The notes beneath the pieces are model-generated. The model was not told the origin of the DNA and ran no database searches. It saw nothing but the letters and a program-made list of their open reading frames with translations. This document shows positions 1 to 9,599 of a stretch of 9,599 nucleotides of DNA, one piece after another (the stretch's first letter is position 1; each line of letters begins with the position of its first letter). Source of the stretch: Bacillota bacterium (GTDB lineage: Bacteria > Bacillota > Bacilli > Bacillales > Cytobacillaceae). The position numbers and the translations under genes are program-made. The DNA lies in assembly GCA_030705745.1 (NCBI GenBank), contig JAUZPT010000087.1, positions 1 through 9,599 of the forward strand, in the 5' to 3' direction.

Positions 1-43
1 CGTGATGAGCTAAAATCCTCCTGCGGAAAAACAAAATCCCATT

Positions 44-158
44 TGTAGATAAAAACGAAAAAAATGTAGATAAACGCAAATAAATTGTCTATAAACATGC
101 AGAAATTGTTGATAAACTCATTTTATTTGTAGATAAACCACTGCAATTTGTAGATAAG
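44..158. repeat. Six direct repeats of a TGTNNATAAA core, exact 21-bp period
   Basis: The core TGTNNATAAA occurs six times in one orientation, starting at 44, 65, 86, 107, 128 and 149, so every step is exactly 21 bp. Copies 1, 2, 5 and 6 read TGTAGATAA, copy 3 TGTCTATAA and copy 4 TGTTGATAA. The last base is A except in copy 6, where it is G. The two to three bases before the core are A/T-rich and fairly constant, while the 7-9 bases after it differ freely between copies. Read on the minus strand the core is TTATNNACA, which resembles the DnaA box TTATNCACA except that the sixth position is never C. A 21-bp step is two B-DNA turns, so all cores face the same side. The array looks like a protein-binding array or a decayed minisatellite; its function is unknown. 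Confidence 0.85.
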
Positions 159-184
159 TATGAATCAGCTGGTATGTTCCTCCG

Positions 185-229
185 AAAATCGGGCTTTTAT
201 CAGCGGAAAGATGCCCGATTTTTATTTTT
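185..229 (+). terminator. Intrinsic terminator, plus-strand direction
   Basis: A 10-bp perfect stem (185-194 with 213-222, core ATCGGGC/GCCCGAT) has an 18-base loop and is followed on the plus strand by TTTTT-A-TTTTT. Read on the minus strand the trailing U-run is short and interrupted, so the plus direction is favoured. No complete plus-strand gene is visible upstream, so it probably ends a transcript that enters from the left. Confidence 0.7.
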
Positions 230-241
230 CAAAGACTCCCA

Positions 242-278
242 TAATAAAAACCACCCTTTTCTTGCGCTAGGATGGTTT
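242..278 (-). terminator. Intrinsic terminator of the sortase gene
   Basis: In the minus-strand transcript AAACCATCCT (278-269) pairs with AGGGTGGTTT (257-248), giving 10 pairs including one U-G, with an 11-base loop. TTTATTAT follows. The 5' arm overlaps the sortase stop codon (277-279), so the terminator sits directly on the gene's end and closes the adhesin-sortase unit. Confidence 0.8.
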
Positions 279-930
279 ATTGTACGAGTTTTGCTTTTAT
301 AATAAGCCTGTGTGTGGCTGTGTCGATTGGCGTACAGGTAATCAAAGTTAATGTTTTCTCTGAACGAGTTCCATTTAATATGGATGTATTGCTCGGTTTC
401 ACAACCATTTTTTTGTAAACCTGATATTTATAGGTATGATGTTTGTCCTCTAAGATAAGTTGGTCTCCGGTTTGTATCTCATTCAAGCGATTGAACATTC
501 TGCCATACGTGCGGCTCCGGTGGGCGGCTATCGCAATATTCCCAGGCTCACCTGGAAACGATGTTCCAGTAATATGGCCTGCGGCTATTTTCATATTTTT
601 CAAGCTCGCGCCTTCCAAAATCGGAACCCTTAAATCAATTTTCGGGATTTTCAAGATACCAAGCATGCCGTCAGGCGCTGTACGATCATAAACAGGATTG
701 CTCTTGCTGTAGTTGTTGTTATTGATGCCAGCTGCCTCAACACTCGAGCTTTTAAAAATTTTATTCATCTCTTTATAATTTTGTTTCGCTGTTTCACTTG
801 ATACTCCTGCTTTCTCCCAATCAGCCATCAACTTATCTTCTTGATACGTGCTATAGAGCCGATCTAAATAGGGAACCAGAAAAATCGATGCGCCAAGCAT
901 TAAAAGAAAAATAGCGAAAATCTTTCTCAT
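277..930 (-). CDS. Class D-like sortase (cell-wall anchoring transpeptidase)
   Basis: The product is a 217-residue membrane-anchored cysteine transpeptidase. Sortases cut the LPXTG-type signal of an exported protein and join it to peptidoglycan on the outer face of the membrane. An uncleaved N-terminal hydrophobic helix (about residues 3-20) follows a short basic start. The catalytic domain runs from about residue 88 (GILKIPKI) to the end. The triad is visible: His137 in AIAAHRS, Cys199 in TLITC (195-199) and Arg208 in HRLIIK. Size, N-terminal anchor and the GILxIPKI...AGHxxxxSFPGEPGN pattern fit class D sortases (YhcS/SrtD type); the exact class is inferred. The ATG has an AAGGAG site six bases upstream. 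The gene lies 51 bp after an LPKTG protein gene on the same strand, its likely substrate. The intervening palindrome may attenuate its expression. Confidence 0.9.
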   Translation of the reverse strand: MRKIFAIFLLMLGASIFLVPYLDRLYSTYQEDKLMADWEKAGVSSETAKQNYKEMNKIFKSSSVEAAGINNNNYSKSNPVYDRTAPDGMLGILKIPKIDLRVPILEGASLKNMKIAAGHITGTSFPGEPGNIAIAAHRSRTYGRMFNRLNEIQTGDQLILEDKHHTYKYQVYKKMVVKPSNTSILNGTRSEKTLTLITCTPIDTATHRLIIKAKLVQ

Positions 931-946
931 GTCAATCTCCTTATAA

Positions 947-972
947 AAACAGAGAGAGGATATCCTCTCTCT
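947..972 (-). terminator. Palindromic hairpin between adhesin and sortase genes (attenuator-like)
   Basis: Positions 951-972 form a perfect 22-bp palindrome (arm AGAGAGAGGAT), about 9 bp when folded with a 4-base loop. It starts 10 bases after the surface-protein stop. In the minus-strand RNA it is followed by GUUUUUAU and then directly by the AAGGAG site of the sortase gene. This is terminator-like but leads into a cotranscribed gene, so partial termination or 3'-end protection of the upstream message is the likely role. Confidence 0.65.
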
Positions 973-981
973 ATTATTCTA

Positions 982-3231
982 TTATTCACTCTTTGTTTTT
1001 CTTGATTTTAGCAAGAAGAATCCTGCTGCGATAATGAGTAGACCTACTAAATAGTAGCCAACAGGGCTTGATTCACCCGTTTTTGGAAGCAATCCGAAAG
1101 ACCAGCTTTTCGTTCCGGCAGGTGCCCGGTTATCTTGAATCGTCGTTGTTTCTCCACCTCTGCCTGAAGAAGTTGATACATTAGTCGTTCCCTTTGTTGC
1201 CGGCTCGTTTCCTGTTGAAGTTCCCGGTGATGGTGTTCCGCCCGGTGTTCCCGGACCGCCAGGAGTTGATGGCGAAGGAATGATGATTCCTCCATTGCCT
1301 GTTCCAGGTTGGCTCGGCTGGCCTGTATTGTCAAAAAGTTTGCATTCAAGAACGATCATCATTGTACCTTCTGAAACAACCGGTTTTTCAGTCAAATCAG
1401 AAAGGAGGATGGTATACTTCTTCCCTTCCATTTTCACTTCAATTCCTTTAACATCTTCTGCATGAATATTTACAGGGATAAACATTAAGTCTCTTAGCAA
1501 TCCAAAATCAATTCTGTTACCGTCATTCAACAAAATTGCTCCCTGGTCGATGTAGCCATTGCACCCTTTTAACACAAGGTTAATTGTCGAAACCATCTTT
1601 GATCCAGGAGTTGGTACTGGTACTGGTGTCGGTGTCGGAACTGGTGTCGGTGTTGGCACTGGGGCCGGTGTTGGCACTGGGGCCGGTGTCGGTGTTGGAA
1701 CCGTTGTGCCAAGGTCACCCAAATCTGTGCAGTTCAAGTTGATCATTAAAACGTGGTCTTCGACATTAACCGATGGGCCAGCAAGTTCTGACAAATGAAT
1801 ATCCTTGACTTTACCATTTCCTTTTAATTCTAAATAATTGATCTCATTTACCTGCATCGTTGCGAGAAGTTCAAACAAGTTGTTTGTAAGTTTTAATCTT
1901 AGTCCATTTTTGAGCACAACTTCCGCTTGATCGATTTTTCCATTGCAGTCGCCCGCATCCAGCTTGATTTTTGTGAATAGTGCTGATGCTTCAATCCCTT
2001 CGTCGCAATTAAGCTGAATCGTTACTACACCATTTTCTATTTTTAATAAATGCTTCGCTAAGCCATCCAATTTAAACATTTTTACTTTGCCATTAACCGT
2101 TAATTCGATGTATCTCACATCGTTTAGATTCATGTCCTTTGTAATGGTAGCAAGTCCTCCGTCAATATTCAGGTCAATCTTGCTGTTATCTTTTAGGACC
2201 AAGGCTGCATTTGTTACAAGTCCGAAACCGTTATTAAGAACCACTTTCACCATTTTTACTTGTATCGGTTGTGGTACAGGGCAGTCTTTGCCATCATCCT
2301 GTTTTTCGTCTACAACGGAACCGTTAACAATAATCTTTGCGTGGTTTTTGCCTTCAACCCTTTTTGTTTTAAAATCTACCGAACAATGCGCTTTAACTTT
2401 CACTTTGCCGTTTTCTTCTTTATCATTTCCTTCATACATCACTTCAACGTCAACATCGTTGTTATTTGTAACTCTCCATGTGCATTCTTTGTCGCCTTTT
2501 TCTGATTTAAGCAGTTTAAGCTTTATTAACTTCATGTCAACTTTTGATTCATCGCCCTCAGGCTTACACTGGTCATTTCCTCCAGAAACGGTGGCTAAAT
2601 CAGCGCCTCCAACTGTAAGTTTGAGTTTATTATCACCTGCAACTGTATCTGTGTGGAATACCTTTGACGATTTTCCCTTAACTTTCATCATGCCTTTCAG
2701 ATTCGTACCAACTACTTCATAAACAACGTCAACATCCATATCGTTATCATTGATGATTTTCCAGTCTTTGTTTTTCTCTGGATCATCTGAGCAAAGAGAT
2801 GTTACCTTGATTTTTGTCAGGTCTGGAAGTACCACATGATCCTGTGCTGTTGGCAAATAGTAAAACACGATGTGGCTGTTGCCTTCTTTATCTGGAATCC
2901 GGATATTTTCACCTGATGTTTTTCCTCCGGCGATGTCGTACCATTGTGAATCATGTCCGCCTTTGACATATACAAGATAAACGGGTAAATTTGATGTCCA
3001 TGATACTGATTGTTTATCTTTTACTCCTGCATTCACCTTTACATTTACGTTAAATTCACCGTTTCCATACTCACCATCAGTTAGTTTCACTGTATTGATT
3101 TTAAATGATTTGTAGTTTCCTACTGGCTTATTCTGGCCTGTTGCCTGCACGGAAAGCTGCGGCAAAAGAGTAAACAATGTAAACACGAACGTAAGTAAGA
3201 TTGCCCAGTTTTTAAGTGTTATTCTTTTCAA
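982..3231 (-). CDS. LPKTG cell-wall-anchored surface protein with two repeat types
   Basis: This 749-residue secreted wall protein is probably an adhesin or surface-layer structural protein; its function is inferred from architecture only. Residues 1-30 form a signal peptide (basic start, hydrophobic core, VQA cleavage site). An N-terminal beta-rich region (about 35-135) is followed by two A repeats (about 137-212 and 232-309, sharing a W-(K/R)-(I/V)-x-N-x-N-D-x-D-V-x-V-x-Y pattern). Three B repeats of about 87 residues follow (324-410, 417-503, 545-631). B2 and B3 share CNGxIDQ, and all three end near an L-x-C. A Pro-Thr linker (511-542) separates B2 from B3. A Gly/Ser/Thr/Pro-rich stretch (635-705) leads to LPKTG (715-719), a 17-residue hydrophobic segment and a basic tail. 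The start is TTG, with AAAGAGG eight bases upstream and no better in-frame alternative. I do not recognise the repeat families. Confidence 0.9.
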   Translation of the reverse strand: MKRITLKNWAILLTFVFTLFTLLPQLSVQATGQNKPVGNYKSFKINTVKLTDGEYGNGEFNVNVKVNAGVKDKQSVSWTSNLPVYLVYVKGGHDSQWYDIAGGKTSGENIRIPDKEGNSHIVFYYLPTAQDHVVLPDLTKIKVTSLCSDDPEKNKDWKIINDNDMDVDVVYEVVGTNLKGMMKVKGKSSKVFHTDTVAGDNKLKLTVGGADLATVSGGNDQCKPEGDESKVDMKLIKLKLLKSEKGDKECTWRVTNNNDVDVEVMYEGNDKEENGKVKVKAHCSVDFKTKRVEGKNHAKIIVNGSVVDEKQDDGKDCPVPQPIQVKMVKVVLNNGFGLVTNAALVLKDNSKIDLNIDGGLATITKDMNLNDVRYIELTVNGKVKMFKLDGLAKHLLKIENGVVTIQLNCDEGIEASALFTKIKLDAGDCNGKIDQAEVVLKNGLRLKLTNNLFELLATMQVNEINYLELKGNGKVKDIHLSELAGPSVNVEDHVLMINLNCTDLGDLGTTVPTPTPAPVPTPAPVPTPTPVPTPTPVPVPTPGSKMVSTINLVLKGCNGYIDQGAILLNDGNRIDFGLLRDLMFIPVNIHAEDVKGIEVKMEGKKYTILLSDLTEKPVVSEGTMMIVLECKLFDNTGQPSQPGTGNGGIIIPSPSTPGGPGTPGGTPSPGTSTGNEPATKGTTNVSTSSGRGGETTTIQDNRAPAGTKSWSFGLLPKTGESSPVGYYLVGLLIIAAGFFLLKSRKTKSE
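1606..1701 (-). repeat. Pro-Thr/Pro-Val coding minisatellite (hinge linker)
   Basis: Codons for residues 511-542 of the surface protein are 6-base VP/TP/AP units. An 18-bp unit, GTTGGCACTGGGGCCGGT on the plus strand, is perfectly duplicated at 1652-1669 and 1670-1687. Perfect identity at the DNA level suggests recent slippage. Unit gain or loss in multiples of 6 bp would change linker length without shifting the frame. Such linkers usually span the wall near the C-terminus; this one separates the second and third B repeats. Confidence 0.8.
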
Positions 3232-3239
3232 CCTGTATA

Positions 3240-3246
3240 CCTCTTT
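3240..3246 (-). promoter_or_regulatory. Ribosome binding site that fixes the TTG start
   Basis: AAAGAGG on the minus strand lies eight bases before the TTG at 3231. The TTG opens directly into a textbook signal peptide (MKRITLKNW...), so it is taken as the start despite being the rarest of the three common codons. An ATG just upstream (3251-3249) is in another frame, has no ribosome binding site and gives only 12 codons. Confidence 0.7.
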
Positions 3247-3312
3247 TCATTTTTTATTTTAAAAATAGACAAACTTAATAATAAGACAGAATATTCAGTC
3301 TTTTAAAACGAT

Positions 3313-3321
3313 ACCTCCTTT
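3313..3321 (-). promoter_or_regulatory. Orphan Shine-Dalgarno sequence in the leader
   Basis: AAAGGAGGT on the minus strand is a near-perfect anti-16S match 82 bases upstream of the surface-protein start, but no ATG, GTG or TTG follows at usable distance. In Bacillus thuringiensis cry3A a start-less site of this kind (STAB-SD) stabilises the message. That is one possible role here; a remnant of a lost gene or part of a riboswitch expression platform are others. Confidence 0.45.
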
Positions 3322-3333
3322 GTGATTTTTATC

Positions 3334-3440
3334 TAATAATGAAAATACTTCTAACCACTTCATGAAAGATGGTCAAATATGGATTGGCGTCCCACCCTTT
3401 CGTGTGGTTTGCTTTTTATACTGGAAAATTTCAGTTATTA
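3334..3440 (-). ncRNA. GEMM-I-like (c-di-GMP-I family) riboswitch candidate in the surface-protein leader
   Basis: In the minus-strand RNA, 3412-3387 reads GCAAACC, then ACAC, a GAAA loop, GGGT, then GGGACGC. This is the layout of the GEMM-I P2 hairpin: outer GC/GC pairs, an AAA/GAC internal loop, a helix (CCACAC with GGGTGG, one A-G mismatch) and a GNRA tetraloop. A second hairpin follows (3373-3366 with 3360-3354, one bulged U, 5-base loop). Flanking arms 3440-3429 and 3344-3334 can pair over 11 bp with one bulged C, closing a three-way junction. The pocket departs from the classic family: the base before GCAAACC is A rather than G, the base after GACGC is C rather than A, and the conserved AGCC of the 3' side is not seen. 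Ligand is therefore unknown; the candidate may be a variant or decayed copy. In B. thuringiensis and Clostridioides difficile, c-di-GMP riboswitches control surface-adhesion genes. Confidence 0.5.
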
Positions 3441-3465
3441 TTCCATATAGACCATTTCTTTACAA
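3437..3465 (-). promoter_or_regulatory. Candidate sigma-A promoter of the surface-protein operon
   Basis: TTGTAA (3465-3460) and AATAAT (3442-3437) are separated by 17 bases and match the SigA consensus at 4/6 and 5/6. A-tracts at about 3485-3545 lie upstream and could act as an UP element. The predicted start near 3430 would remove most of the 5' arm of the long junction-closing helix proposed for the riboswitch, so this promoter and that helix may not both be right. AT-rich sequence makes chance matches common. Confidence 0.4.
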
Positions 3466-3550
3466 TTAAGAAAATACCCACTAAAAGACCCATTAAACTT
3501 TTAAAAATATATTTTTTTTAAAAAAGCAAGTATTTTTTTTAAAACAACAA

Positions 3551-3584
3551 AAAAACGGAGAACCATGAGATTCTCCGTTTTTTT
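3551..3584 (-). terminator. Terminator of the atp operon (bidirectional)
   Basis: The stem ACGGAGAA/TTCTCCGT (3555-3562 with 3571-3578) can extend by A-T pairs on both sides and has an 8-base loop. Both strands have T-runs after it: TTTTTTTGTTGTTTT on the minus strand and seven T on the plus strand. It lies 55 bases past the atpC stop and separates the atp operon from the surface-protein leader. Confidence 0.85.
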
Positions 3585-3587
3585 CGT

Positions 3588-3637
3588 AATTTAGCTCCAG
3601 CGCTAGTCGGGGCTAAACAGGGCGCTTACGCCTTTTA
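3588..3637. repeat. Short structured segment resembling a dispersed Bacillaceae repeat
   Basis: The segment begins AGCTCCAGCGCTAG and ends GGCGCTTACGCCTTTT. TTAGCTCC (3591-3598) pairs with GGGGCTAA (3609-3616) with one wobble, and GGCG (3621-3624) with CGCC (3629-3632). From memory, many Bacillus genomes carry intergenic elements with an AGCTCCAGCGCCTAG start and a GGCGCTTGCGCTTTT-like end; this would be a short or internally deleted copy. That relation is recalled, not tested. Confidence 0.35.
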
Positions 3638-3639
3638 AA

Positions 3640-4050
<411 letters not shown>

Positions 4051-4069
4051 TTACCCTCCTGGTCCGTTA

Positions 4070-5557
<1,488 letters not shown>

Positions 5558-5572
5558 TTAAAAAATAATTCT

Positions 5573-6436
<864 letters not shown>

Positions 6437-6474
6437 TCACCACCCTTTTCAAAGTTTGTTCCTTAAAAAGTTAA

Positions 6475-6504
6475 TCAAAAGGCGGGCGGATGCCCTCCTT
6501 TTGA
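6475..6504 (-). other. Strong intercistronic hairpin, atpA-atpG
   Basis: TCAAAAGG (6475-6482) pairs with CCTTTTGA (6497-6504), then after one mismatch GGGC (6484-6487) pairs with GCCC (6492-6495) around a 4-base loop. It begins 10 bases after the atpA stop. In the RNA it is followed by GATTAACTTTTTAAGG, which is not a clean U-run, so partial termination, a processing site or 3' protection of the upstream message are possible. The 5' arm in RNA contains AAAAGGAGGGC, a ribosome-site-like string held in the stem. Confidence 0.75.
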
Positions 6505-6514
6505 ACAACCAATC

Positions 6515-8038
<1,524 letters not shown>

Positions 8039-8048
8039 CTAGGAAATC

Positions 8049-9161
<1,113 letters not shown>

Positions 9162-9190
9162 TTCATGCGTCATTTTACAAGACATAAATG

Positions 9191-9224
9191 AATGGCGAAG
9201 GTTTTTGCAATCCTCTTCGCCATT
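9191..9224 (-). other. Strong intercistronic hairpin, atpE-atpF
   Basis: AATGGCGAAG (9191-9200) pairs perfectly with CTTCGCCATT (9215-9224), 10 bp with a 14-base loop, starting 17 bases after the atpE stop. The RNA after it is CATTTATGTC, without a U-run, so it is not a standard terminator. Placed right behind the gene for the c subunit, needed in about ten copies per complex, it may protect the 3' end of processed upstream message; that role is inferred. Confidence 0.75.
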
Positions 9225-9241
9225 TGTTTGTTGCGTTAATT

Positions 9242-9599
<358 letters not shown>

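Larger units (their letters stand above)
1..276. other. Gene-free stretch at the left edge
   Basis: No supported coding region lies here. The stretch holds a six-copy direct-repeat array (44-158), a hairpin with a plus-strand U-run (185-229), and most of the minus-strand terminator of the sortase gene. The plus-strand terminator suggests that a plus-strand gene ends just left of the window or within its first bases. Two short open plus-strand tails exist, one stopping at 11-13 and one at 46-48, but neither can be recognised. Confidence 0.6.
3232..3639. other. Gene-free region between atpC and the surface-protein gene
   Basis: The 408 bp contain no supported gene on either strand. From right to left they hold a small repeat-like structured segment after atpC, the bidirectional atp terminator, an AT-rich A-tract block, a candidate promoter, the GEMM-like leader structure, an orphan ribosome binding site, a weak hairpin (3283-3302) and the real ribosome binding site of the surface gene. 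Confidence 0.7.

Noticed and set aside
1..22. AGGAGGA on the minus strand at 22-16, as if a gene started just left of the window
   Set aside because: No ATG, GTG or TTG lies within usable distance before the window edge.
1..48. Possible C-terminus of a plus-strand gene (stops at 11-13 or 46-48)
   Set aside because: Too short to recognise. Only the plus-strand terminator at 185-229 hints at it.
44..158. CRISPR array
   Set aside because: Repeats are only about 10 bp, the period is 21 bp, and spacers are too short and AT-rich.
1..166. Minus-strand reading frame through the repeat array giving a seven-residue LSTN-type peptide repeat
   Set aside because: A 21-bp period automatically keeps one frame. 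This frame is interrupted by TAG in the third repeat and has no ribosome binding site with a start.
2087..2722. 211-residue plus-strand ORF opposite the surface protein
   Set aside because: It lies wholly antisense to a well-supported gene, has no ribosome binding site or recognisable domain, and its Ser/Phe/Leu/Thr-rich content is what the reverse of Lys/Glu/Val/Asp-rich codons gives.
3216..3251. Small ORF of 12 codons starting at the ATG at 3251 and overlapping the surface-protein start
   Set aside because: It has no ribosome binding site and no recognisable product.
3283..3302. Hairpin AAGAC/GTCTT as the riboswitch terminator
   Set aside because: The stem is only 5 bp of mixed composition and the following ATTATTAAG is not a U-run.

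Overview
The window is a Bacillaceae-type (Firmicutes) chromosome segment. The evidence is strong AGGAGG-type ribosome binding sites, moderate-to-low GC, use of GTG and TTG starts, U-rich intrinsic terminators, and F-type ATP synthase subunits that resemble Bacillus orthologues in length and motif. I cannot name the species. The c subunit has the usual GxGxGxG helix and an AxxExxP ion-site context, not the AxAxAxA/PxxExxP signature of alkaliphilic Bacillus, so a neutralophile is likely. All recognised genes are on the minus strand.

Right part (about 3640-9599): the distal part of the atp operon, transcribed right to left in the standard order a (3' end only), c, b, delta, alpha, gamma, beta, epsilon. 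Together they build the membrane rotor and stator (a, b, c), the peripheral stalk (b, delta), the catalytic head (alpha3beta3) and the central stalk (gamma, epsilon). Gaps are uneven: atpF-atpH overlap by 4 bases, atpH-atpA and atpD-atpC are closely spaced, but atpE-atpF (138 bp), atpA-atpG (84 bp) and atpG-atpD (81 bp) each hold a clear RNA hairpin. The operon ends at a strong, probably bidirectional terminator at 3551-3584. A small structured segment between it and atpC looks like a short dispersed repeat.

Middle (3232-3550): a long AT-rich leader upstream of a surface-protein gene. It holds a candidate promoter, a hairpin that strongly resembles the GEMM-I (c-di-GMP-I) riboswitch P2 module, a second hairpin forming a plausible three-way junction, and an isolated perfect Shine-Dalgarno sequence with no start codon after it.

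Left part (1-3231): a two-gene surface module. The first gene is a 749-residue secreted, LPKTG-anchored wall protein with two kinds of internal repeats and a Pro-Thr linker. The second is its probable anchoring enzyme, a class D-like sortase. A 22-bp perfect palindrome followed by a U-run separates them and may lower sortase expression relative to its substrate. The sortase gene ends in its own terminator. Further left are a terminator reading in the plus direction and a six-copy direct-repeat array with an exact 21-bp period. The array's core resembles a DnaA box with one constant mismatch and is unexplained.

The most interesting signals are the GEMM-like leader of the adhesin-like gene (possible second-messenger control of surface attachment) and the helically phased 21-bp array.
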